Assembly: GCA_026770575.1 (NCBI GenBank)
Contig: MU657188.1
Coordinates: 182,226 to 215,698 of the forward strand
Direction of reading: 5' to 3'
Length of the DNA: 33,473 nucleotides
Source of the DNA: Pelagophyceae sp. CCMP2097
Taxonomy: Eukaryota > Sar > Pelagophyceae
Below, piece by piece: positions 29,701 to 33,473 of this stretch. Within the stretch, counting starts at the first letter, position 1; every line of letters begins with the position of its first letter. A model generated the notes under the pieces. That model did not search any database, had not been told where the DNA came from, and was given only the letters and a program-made list of their open reading frames with translations. Both the position numbers and the translations under genes were made by a program.

Positions 29701-30573
29701 AGCAGACGTGTTTGGTCGCACGACAAATCCGCGACCCGAGGGTCTGGCACAAATTAAGCAGCCCGACCCGACCCGAATACACCGCCCCTGCTGTCCGTCG
29801 ACGGCCCATTTGGGGGCCGGGGTTCGCACCCGGTCGACTCGAAGCCACGCGGGCCTCGAAACCTCCATGCCAGCGCCCGTGGTGCGGCTGTCGAGCCGTC
29901 ACAAACCTTGCGACCGCCCAACCCGTTTCCGCAATCCCGCACCGGCCCGGCATACTGTATAAGACCATGGAATACCAAGTAATACCCTGTAATGAACTGT
30001 AATACCCCCGAAATACACAGAATGCCGGATAATGTCCTGAAAGTACTATACTATGCCATTTAAATATCGTAAAATACTGTAAAGTGTCATATAATACCCT
30101 AAACTAGGTGGGCCTACGCCAAGGCCAACCGCCAAACGGACACCGCCGTCTTTTCCGCCGTCGCCGGCGCGACGCCCGCGCGCGCCGAAACGCTCCGGCC
30201 GCGCGAGCTTTCGCAGCTGGCGTGGGCTTTGAGGAAAGGCAAAATCGACGCTCCCGAAATCTTTGACGCTCTCGCCACGGCCGCAGTCGCCCTCGCCGCA
30301 GTCGAAGACGGCCATAAGCTCTCGCAGTGGACGGCGCGCGAGTTGGCCGACCTTGCGTGGGCCTGTGCTTCGCAAAGCGGCGAAGGCGGTGCCGTCGAGG
30401 CTTTGTATGTTGCGCTTTCGAAAACGGCGCTGGAGAAGATCGCCGACTTTGACCTGCAGTCCCTCGACGCGCTCGTCGAATCATTCGCAGAAGCGGGATT
30501 CGACTCGCCGGAGCTGCTCGCCGCCGTCGAGGAAACGAAGGCGGGGTTTGAACGTAACCGAGTCGACGACTAA
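8427..30573 (+). CDS. Large intron-rich gene for a 37-residue helical-repeat (HPR/OPR/FAST-like) putative organellar RNA-binding protein
   Basis: About 13 exons joined in consistent phase (8427-8744, 10444-10676, 12318-12408, 14486-14563, 14813-14865, 14952-15042, 18307-18516/18527, 20546-20595, 20805-20898, 22977-23093, 24452-24634, 27459-27598, 30108-30573) encode roughly 700 residues. A basic N-terminus with RSFATALTKSRQ suggests organelle import. Then come about 12-13 repeats with F1, L6, W11, aromatic 13, A20-P21 and L23-F24, most of them exactly 37 long. Known families with this periodicity (HPR, OPR, FASTK-type) form alpha-helical RNA-binding solenoids acting in organelle RNA stability or translation. 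There is no RAP domain at the end. Uncertain points are the start (ATG 8304 is in frame and adds 41 residues), the exon 2 end, a probable missing exon between 18527 and 20546, and a repeat about 6 residues short at the exon 3/4 junction. Confidence 0.7.
8745..10443 (+). repeat. Intron 1: CTCGAGACGG minisatellite
   Basis: After a short CTACAACACC-type stretch (8801-8865), 8890-10330 is a degenerate array of 11-12-nt CTCGAGACGGC/CCTTGAGACGGT units. A higher-order unit, CCTCACTCGCGACGGTGCTC, recurs seven times (near 9097, 9145, 9198, 9350, 9447, 9703, 9947). A CCAATCGGCGGCCTCT-type block recurs three times (8965, 9795, 10040). The last 65 nt carry repeated CCTATAGG/CCATAG/CCTATAG before the acceptor. 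Large ORFs on both strands here are repeat artefacts. Confidence 0.85.
10444..10676 (+). CDS. Exon 2: linker between presequence and repeats
   Basis: Begins after ...TTTAAG and reads DQGSFFGASHVAAVLKRLGD, then a segment containing LEALTELATLLAAWKKNG, which looks like a first helical pair. The donor GTACCC at 10677 leaves phase 2 and fits exon 3. The 3' part (NPDLGRRNPERPP) may already be repeat-derived sequence, so the true donor could lie earlier, near 10610. Alternative acceptors are at 10436 and 10450. Confidence 0.5.
10677..12317 (+). repeat. Intron 2: mosaic of four repeat types, homologous to intron 12
   Basis: In order: CCCTGCAAGGCCTC units (10680-10890), GAGCGACCGTCC units (10905-11160), inverted-orientation GCCGTCTCGAGGGG units (11165-11475), a CGGGTCGGG-rich block called A here (11475-11695), then CGGTCCCTCGACGG units (11700-12230). 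The end is an AT-rich stretch and the ACGACACGCGTCGCGTA motif right before the TTTTAG acceptor. Blocks 10795-11695 run collinear with 28500-29797 in intron 12. Confidence 0.8.
12318..12408 (+). CDS. Exon 3: repeat 1
   Basis: ATTTTAG precedes it and GTACGT follows (strong donor). After one split-codon base it reads FWVPKFTPADLADVVWGVARM and then NDNIGPEIK. F1, L6 and W11 are in register and PEIK fits P21 onward. It enters in phase 2, matching exon 2, and leaves in phase 0. Confidence 0.7.
12409..14485 (+). repeat. Intron 3: AT island then CGACGGACCC/CCCCTCGACGG minisatellite
   Basis: Directly after the donor, 12417-12480 is almost pure A/T (TTTTTTAATTTATTT). From 12490 to about 14175 the sequence is a degenerate GACGGACC/CCCTCGACGG array. 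14165-14340 holds a codon-biased minus-strand ORF. 14409-14482 is an ACCCATCTCAAA-type microsatellite next to the acceptor. Confidence 0.8.
14165..14340 (-). CDS. Antisense candidate exon inside intron 3
   Basis: From ATG at 14340 leftward the frame reads MASGRFFIDGVLGFPTSARG, an Ala run, MVLKRCREAYIERAARERFE and GPEHVDAAAE, with a high proportion of codons ending in G/C and no array structure. Composition and length look like an amphipathic helical protein segment rather than repeat shadow. It ends where the CGACGG array begins, with no clear donor (GTGGAC lies at the HV position). It could be a nested antisense gene exon or a captured fragment. The family is not recognised. Confidence 0.3.
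14486..14563 (+). CDS. Exon 4: first half of repeat 2
   Basis: The acceptor is CTCGCCAG. It reads VPDMVDSFEPCDLEKVVWG and FATFSVE. The donor appears to be GCAATA (GC-AG intron) after GAG, because position E19 joins exactly to A20-P21 of exon 5 in phase 0. Reading on through GC gives a frame to 14643 that loses the repeat pattern. The join to exon 3 leaves the first repeat about six residues short. Confidence 0.6.
14564..14812 (+). other. Intron 4 (249 nt, GC-AG)
   Basis: A non-repetitive short intron. It includes CTCTCTCTCTCTGCG (14713-14727) and CACTTTCCGGAATATGAATT (14775-14794), a 20-mer also found at 24719-24738 in intron 11. The acceptor is CGCCTCAG. Confidence 0.5.
14813..14865 (+). 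CDS. Exon 5: second half of repeat 2
   Basis: Reads APEMFSAVATECIRKIK plus a split codon, filling positions A20-P21 to 37 exactly. The following 86 nt change frame. A GC donor (AAAAG|GCGCGC) with acceptor GATAG at 14951 restores the next F1 with no gain or loss of residues. Confidence 0.55.
14952..15042 (+). CDS. Exon 6: repeat 3
   Basis: After one split-codon base it reads FDPKQLSVTIWAFSKAAARA and PALFRCAAIE. Positions F1, L6, W11, F13, A20-P21 and L23-F24 are all present. The donor is GAG|GTGCTT, phase 0, at repeat position E30. An alternative is that this frame runs unspliced from 14845 (MHPQNQKARLL), which would lose exon 5. Confidence 0.65.
15043..18306 (+). repeat. Intron 6: 15-nt GGGACCTTGTCACAG arrays and CGACGG arrays
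   Basis: 15095-15740 is a GGGACCTTGTCACAG/GGGGCCTTGTCAYGG array. 15790-16290 is CGACGGTCC-type. 16300-17030 is the 15-nt family again with GGGACCTCGTCACGG variants. 17220-18240 is CGACGGTCC/CTCGACGGCCC-type. The 15-nt period keeps frames open with GTLSQGPCHRDLV-like pentapeptides, which explains the long ORFs. A TTGCAGCGCTC...CTCTGTCG block occurs near 15800 and 17042. Confidence 0.85.
18307..18527 (+). CDS. Exon 7: end of repeat 3, repeat 4, most of repeat 5
   Basis: AATAG precedes it. It reads ATLRVSE, then FDATGLTNLVWSYSNLNIQA PALFEAIGIEAPKNIDV (exactly 37), then FNSYHLSTLICAFSQLKVKS PGMQPPVSEK. Cys replaces W11 in repeat 5. The 3' end is uncertain: GTGTCG at 18517 is phase 0, GTTTCA at 18528 is phase 2 and can join exon 9 directly. 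The repeat register suggests about 16 further residues before exon 8. Confidence 0.75.
18528..20545 (+). repeat. Intron 7: CCTCGAGACGGC array and GCAAGG blocks
   Basis: 18690-19730 is a CCCCTCGAGACGGCC array. 19730-20180 has GGGCCCTTGCAAGG and GCCCTCATACGGCC units with CCCATATG-like elements. 20200-20540 is mixed and non-repetitive, with GGTGCAAGCGGGG twice (20219 and 20460). At about 18630-18680 one frame reads VSFGILALGREELTAT, which would fill the missing repeat positions exactly, but no splice sites flank it. Confidence 0.75.
20546..20595 (+). CDS. Exon 8: micro-exon of repeat 6
   Basis: The acceptor is TTCGTAG. It reads AWAFSNAGVRAPALFA plus a split Ala codon, matching positions 10-26 of the repeat (W11, F13, A20-P21, L23-F24). 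A GC donor (GCCGC|GCGCGG) with exon 9 gives exactly the 14 residues normally found between F24 and the next F1. A GTCGGA donor at 20609 would not keep phase. Not confirmed; exon 7 can also splice straight to exon 9. Confidence 0.5.
20596..20804 (+). other. Intron 8 (209 nt) ending in an ATTTA tract
   Basis: GC-rich first half, then TTTTTTTATATTTAATTTAA and five-base ATTTA iterations (20745-20782) before the TCCTTTTAG acceptor. Confidence 0.55.
20805..20898 (+). CDS. Exon 9: end of repeat 6, start of repeat 7
   Basis: After one split-codon base it reads FSDFAVEKIQQ and then FKDPCDLATISWAYAIAGAE. The acceptor CTTTTAG is strong. The donor is GAG|GTGCGG in phase 0 at position E19. The repeat has one extra residue between F and L. 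Confidence 0.75.
20899..22976 (+). repeat. Intron 9: CGACGGCCCGACG array with AT-rich 3' end
   Basis: An inverted copy of the CGTCCACGACACGCGTCG motif lies at 20983-21009. 21110-22700 is a degenerate array around GACGGCCCGAC and TTCGACGGTCC, including three TTTTTCAACGACCC units (21945-21983). 22798-22960 is a TTAATTAATTAA-type AT-rich island ending 16 nt before the exon. Confidence 0.8.
22977..23093 (+). CDS. Exon 10: end of repeat 7, start of repeat 8
   Basis: ATGTAG precedes it. It reads APRLYRAVAAESQIRIAT, then FGARDLSVLAWAYATAGARS S. It joins exon 9 in phase 0 at the E19|A20-P21 boundary, the same boundary as exon 4|5. The donor is probably GTCGGC at 23094. A GTGAGA at 23107 is a better consensus but is in phase 1 and would add unrelated residues. 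Confidence 0.75.
23094..24451 (+). repeat. Intron 10: GGAGACGGTCC array and GCGAGGGCCC blocks
   Basis: 23190-23930 is a CCGGAGACGGTCC array with CCGTCGACGG interspersed. 23985-24400 has GAGGGCCCTT and TTTCAAGGA units bounded by CCCATATGGATCGG and GCCCATATGGGATG. Confidence 0.8.
24452..24634 (+). CDS. Exon 11: end of repeat 8, repeat 9, start of repeat 10
   Basis: ACGCAG precedes it (an alternative acceptor, TATAG at 24433, adds ALTDTQ). It reads SRALFDSIAKETILKIGH, then FRPADLANVAWAVHRAGFSA LSMFVEVANSALAKMGD (exactly 37), then FAATDL. The donor would be GCCCAA (GC-AG). The alternative GT at 24648 breaks phase with exon 12, whereas L6|A7 joins perfectly. Confidence 0.75.
24635..27458 (+). repeat. 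Intron 11: CGAGACGG array, 15-nt array and a 90-nt tandem repeat
   Basis: 24719-24738 repeats a 20-mer from intron 4. 24835-25230 is a CTCGAGACGGCC array. 25235-26060 is a GGGACCTTGTCACAG array like that of intron 6. 26226-26460 has three 86-100-nt copies starting CTCGATACCGG and containing GTCCCGATGGGG. 26560-27450 is non-repetitive, with weak overlapping ORFs (26818-27237 on both strands) that I cannot assign. Confidence 0.8.
27459..27598 (+). CDS. Exon 12: rest of repeat 10, start of repeat 11
   Basis: CCAATAG precedes it. It reads ANLVWTYSSL, a six-residue insertion region, LLLDEVAVHAIAKIAE, then FNGRDLANVA. The donor GTGAAG leaves two bases of the Ala codon, completed by the first base of exon 13. 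Without splicing the frame stops at once (GCG TGA). Confidence 0.78.
28318..28500 (+). repeat. Block A, copy 2 (others 11475-11695, 29584-29797)
   Basis: All three copies share GGAGCAG, AACCCGCGGGTCGGGTTT, AGCGGGTCT, GCCGTGGCCC, CAAACCCGCGACCC (or CAAATCCGCGACCC) and GGCACAAATT in the same order over about 200 bp, same orientation. Confidence 0.85.
29797..29942 (+). repeat. Block B, copy 2 (copy 1 at 28137-28316)
   Basis: Both copies contain GTCCGTCGACGGCCC, CACCCGGTCGACTCGAAGCC, ACGCGGGCCTCGAAACCTCC, GCCAGCGCCCGTG and CGCAATCCC in order. Copy 1 has a roughly 25-nt insertion. Confidence 0.85.
30108..30573 (+). CDS. Exon 13: repeats 11-13 and C-terminus
   Basis: ACTAG precedes it. After one split-codon base it reads WAYAKANRQTDTAVFSAVAG, then LRPRELSQLAWALRKGKIDA PEIFDALATAA, WTARELADLAWACAS and FDLQSLDALVESFAEAGFDS PELLAAVEE, ending NRVDD-stop at 30571-30573. 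Third positions are almost all G/C. Repeat 11 carries an eight-residue insertion. W11 is lost in the last repeat (E), as expected for a capping repeat. No RAP domain follows. Confidence 0.85.
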
Positions 30574-31520
30574 CAAGTCTCCATTGCCGGGGAAAGACCC
30601 CCCCCCGTTTGGCATGCGAATTTGGCTGCTCGTCCAGTACACGCGTCGTACATGTGAATATATACTTTCCCCCGGATGAATATGGATGTTTGCATGGCGT
30701 GATCAGAGGGCGGGCTCGGCGGAATAGGACTCTATTTCCATCACGGACCACCCTCGGCATGTATACGACCCCATTCCCCGCTAAAACTTACAGCGACCGA
30801 CCAATCGCGGGGGTACTTATGAGAGGCCAGGGGTAGAATTTTACAATGAAACGTAAAAGGGCTGCTGTTAATTCTATAAGGCGACGGACGCGACTGAATT
30901 ATGTTTCACGGTGTTGTTCAAGGTTGGAATTCTCCATTTTTACGAGAACTTGCCATTTTCAAAGGTGATGGTTCCATTTCTTTTCTGAATTAAGGTTCCT
31001 AAGGGTCATGGTCCTAGAAAGAAAATGAATAGCAATCTCTTTGTAGTAAAAAGCCCCCTTGACACAATTATTCGCAATCCTTTTCGCATTCATAACACTT
31101 TTTCCCACTCGAGCCACTCTGGTCTCCGGCGCTCCAACTTCGCCGAGCCCGCGGGCCCCGAGCGGATTCCCCATCCAGACTCCTTTTTTCGCGTTCTAGG
31201 CAAATTGCCACCTTTCCAAAGAGCAAACGAAGCGTGTTGGGATCGTGGTGCCCGACCTCGAAAAAAAGTAGTCTCGATGGGTGCATCCGGGATGATGGAT
31301 CGGCACGGGCCCCACGGCCTCCACGGCCGGAGATTCGACCGTCCAACTGCGCGATCCGAGCCCTCCTTGGACGGCCACATTTTCCGAAAGAGCGGCTGGA
31401 GAATACTTTCGCACGCACCACGCCCTGCCCAACGGGCGCGCCGCAATCCATCGCGGTGATTCGCCTCCTCGGGTCGCTCGCTTGGAACTCCGCGCTGCAG
31501 GGCCTTATAGCGAATTTGTT
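30574..31520. other. 3' flank, no convincing gene
   Basis: A diverged copy of the CGTCCACGACACGCGTCG motif lies at 30626-30649, 50 nt after the stop codon. Overlapping ORFs at 31025-31575 occur on both strands without codon bias or motifs. Confidence 0.45.
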
Positions 31521-31527
31521 GCTGCGA

Positions 31528-31755
31528 TCTATTCTAGCGGGAAACGGGTGCATAGCTAAATGGGGGTTCGAATGAAAGGTTTCAAATTATTTGAGTTCGC
31601 TGCGGGGCCTTTTCGCAGTTTGTCTGTCGTGCACTATTATAGCGGGAAACCGGTGCGTAATTCGTTTGGTTTCAATTTTAGCAAAGCATTTTGTGCGAGG
31701 TGCCTCCAAAGGACCGGTGTATCATGAAATGCGGGGTTCGAATGAAAGTTTTTAT
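31528..31755 (+). repeat. Diverged direct repeat pair
   Basis: CTATTCTAGCGGGAAACGGG (31528) matches ACTATTATAGCGGGAAACCG (31632). GGGGTTCGAATGAAAG at 31563 recurs at 31730. Spacing between the two motifs differs (about 35 versus 98 nt), so this is an old duplication with an insertion. Confidence 0.6.
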
Positions 31756-31759
31756 TCGT

Positions 31760-33473
31760 TTTCATTCTTTTTAATCGGTTTTTAATAGTCGCAACGCCCA
31801 CAAGGCACCCCCTCCCCTTTACGCGGCCGCACTTACGATTCCAAAAAATTCCTGAAAATCTCTTAGCGATTTATTCTCGCAAAAGAAATATACCATCTGG
31901 TCGAAATCGCAAGGGAGGGGGTTTGGTGCGACGCCCCCTCCGGAGCTTGGGTAAGGTCGGCCTCACTCAGGGGCAAGGAGTGCGCATTTCGGGGAATTCA
32001 AAATTAAATTTTAAAGAAAACATGTCACCGATGCAGGCTAAGTTTTTAATAATACTTTTGAGCACGCTCTTACCTCCCCGCCACGCTGCATGTCATTCAA
32101 ACAACGCGCCCGGGGTTTAAAATCATACGAGGGTTTTCTCTTTAACCAATGGGGGTGGTGCTCAAAACATTATGGGCAAAGTTTGACGCAGATGCCGGAT
32201 CGGGCTGATTGGGGGGGGGGAGGGGGGGGGCGCTTGAGTTGCCACCCAAGGAACGTGCGATCCGACAGCGCGTTCCGGCGCCGCGAGCGAACATGTGGTC
32301 CGAGAAAACCGAAAACTTCGGAAAAGTGCAAACTCGCCCCTTCTTCTTGGGCGACCTTTTTTGTTCAAGCGGTGCATTTTTCGGCTTGGATTTTATTTAA
32401 TCGGTTTCATATCAAACTATTTTAATTTGAGTTTTATTGAGTCCGCTTCAATACCGTGCAGTCGATTTGAGATCCGCTTCGGGTTGCTCTCTTCCGTAAG
32501 ATGACGCGCACATTTTGACAGAGTTTCCAGAAGGCTCATGACGGGCCGCGTTCGACGCCGAAGTGCGGCTCCTATAGGCGCGACTCTCGTGGGGCCCGTC
32601 GCTTGCCATCTAGAATATATTTCAATGTTTGGTGCGTCGAAATATTGAAATATTTCCCAGGGGGCTGAGGACGGGCCCACTTAGCCACGTGGGAGTGCCG
32701 CACCCGTGCGATTACGTATTTTTTGTAAAGTGGTCCTTCGAGGTATTGGGATCGTATGCAGCGCACCGAGGCGCCTCCGGTCGCGCCGGATGAACTTTGG
32801 TAATTCTCTTATGGGCTGAGAAATTCGATTTGGCGTGACCACCGAAGGAGACCTCGGATTTTCGTGCACCCGGCGCCGATGGCCGCGTTCGGTCATATGT
32901 AAGAAGGCTGCGTCGAGCAACCTACCGGGGCTGTCCCCAAAAAGCTCCTGTTGACCCATATTTTTGAAAAAATAGGCTCTCTTTTTTAGAAAAGTGGCCC
33001 TTGCTTCATACGCCGAAAATACAGGCTCGTGGGTCTTTGGGTAGTTAATAAATTCCTTTTCTTATTGAGATTTTGTGACGATTTGATGACCAACTACGGG
33101 GCGTCCTATAGGAATTGCTTTTGGATGAGTGCGCTCGATACCGCTTTAAAAGTCGGTGGCATCGAGAGAGGCGACGCACATCATCTTGGCCCTCTAGAGG
33201 CACTTATCGGCTTTTGAGACGAAGCACGGGAATGACAGGACTCTTGATACAATGTCCGAGGGCGCGCTATAATTCGGCCTCCCGAGGTCGGCCGGGCGAG
33301 CGGCGAAGTAAGCGCTCCCCTGGCGGTCAAAGCGGCGGTGCCGAAGCGTCTGACCCAGGGACCCACCGAGCGGGCTGGCGCTTTAAACTCGCCCCGGGTC
33401 GGGCCCCGCCTTACTCAAACGGATGGGGGGGGGACTTATCCACTGGGTTCGGTTTTTCTTTGTTGGGGGGGGG
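31760..33473. other. AT-richer intergenic sequence, no gene seen
   Basis: Only short ORFs without bias or motifs. Two runs of G (32211-32220 and 32222-32230) separated by one A could form a quadruplex. AATATATTTCAATGTTTGG and CGAAATATTGAAATATTTCC (32614-32660) form a small imperfect inverted repeat. The window ends in G-runs at 33426-33434 and 33466-33473. Confidence 0.45.

Larger units (their letters stand above)
27599..30107 (+). repeat. Intron 12: repeat mosaic with two A blocks and two B blocks
   Basis: 27680-28135 is CGACGGTCC-type. 28137-28316 is block B and 28318-28500 block A. 28500-29070 holds GCAAGGCCTC, GGGTCC-hexamer (28790-28910) and GGGACCGTCC stretches. 29070-29590 is inverted GCCGTCTCGAGGGG type. 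29584-29797 is block A and 29797-29942 block B. The final 29950-30105 is AT-richer with AATACCCTGTAATG-like units up to the ACTAG acceptor. Confidence 0.8.

Noticed and set aside
8890..30100. CRISPR-like arrays
   Set aside because: Repeats are contiguous and degenerate without unique spacers of constant length, and the DNA is eukaryotic.
31025..31575. ORF cluster in the right flank
   Set aside because: Six overlapping frames on both strands, with no third-position bias and no recognisable motif or splice pattern.

Overview
This window reads as nuclear DNA of a GC-rich unicellular eukaryote, not a prokaryote. There is no operon layout. Coding signal is split into short pieces bounded by GT-AG (and probably some GC-AG) splice sites, and most of the rest is tandem repeat and fold-back DNA. 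Strong third-position G/C and a protein of 37-residue organellar RNA-binding-type repeats suggest an alga (pelagophyte-like stramenopile or dinoflagellate/alveolate relative). The taxon is inference only.

The main content is one gene on the + strand, about 8427 to 30573 (22 kb). I assembled it by reading frame, splice phase and repeat register. It has about 13 exons totalling roughly 2.1 kb (about 700 residues): an N-terminal exon with a presequence-like start, a linker exon, then about 12-13 helical repeats. Each repeat is close to 37 residues: F at position 1, L at 6, W at 11, A-P at 20-21, L-F at 23-24. The spacing resembles heptatricopeptide (HPR), OPR and FAST-type repeat proteins, which act on mitochondrial or plastid RNA. 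No RAP domain follows. The coding part is under 10% of the transcribed span.

The introns are the strange part. Nearly every long intron (1.4-3.3 kb) is filled with its own degenerate minisatellites: 11-12-nt CTCGAGACGGC-type, CGACGGCCC-type, a 15-nt GGGACCTTGTCACAG-type, and GCAAGGCCTC- or CGGGTCGGG-type blocks. Introns 2 and 12 share over 1 kb of collinear sequence. Introns 6 and 11 share the 15-nt array family. These families are not seen in the flanks, so the arrays seem confined to this transcription unit. AT-rich islands lie beside several splice sites.

Left flank (1-8426): a possible 3' gene end at 2-201, an inverted-repeat-bounded minisatellite locus (281-1298), two TIR-bounded MITE-like elements (2014-2744 and 3249-4569), a fold-back (2877-3023), a weak ORF ending in a CPFCGSPFH motif (5467-5916), three copies of a 130-bp fold-back unit (5987-6588) and another fold-back (6948-7225). 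A weak minus-strand ORF (7334-7897) lies head-to-head with the big gene. Right flank (30574-33473): no convincing gene, only direct repeats and G-runs.
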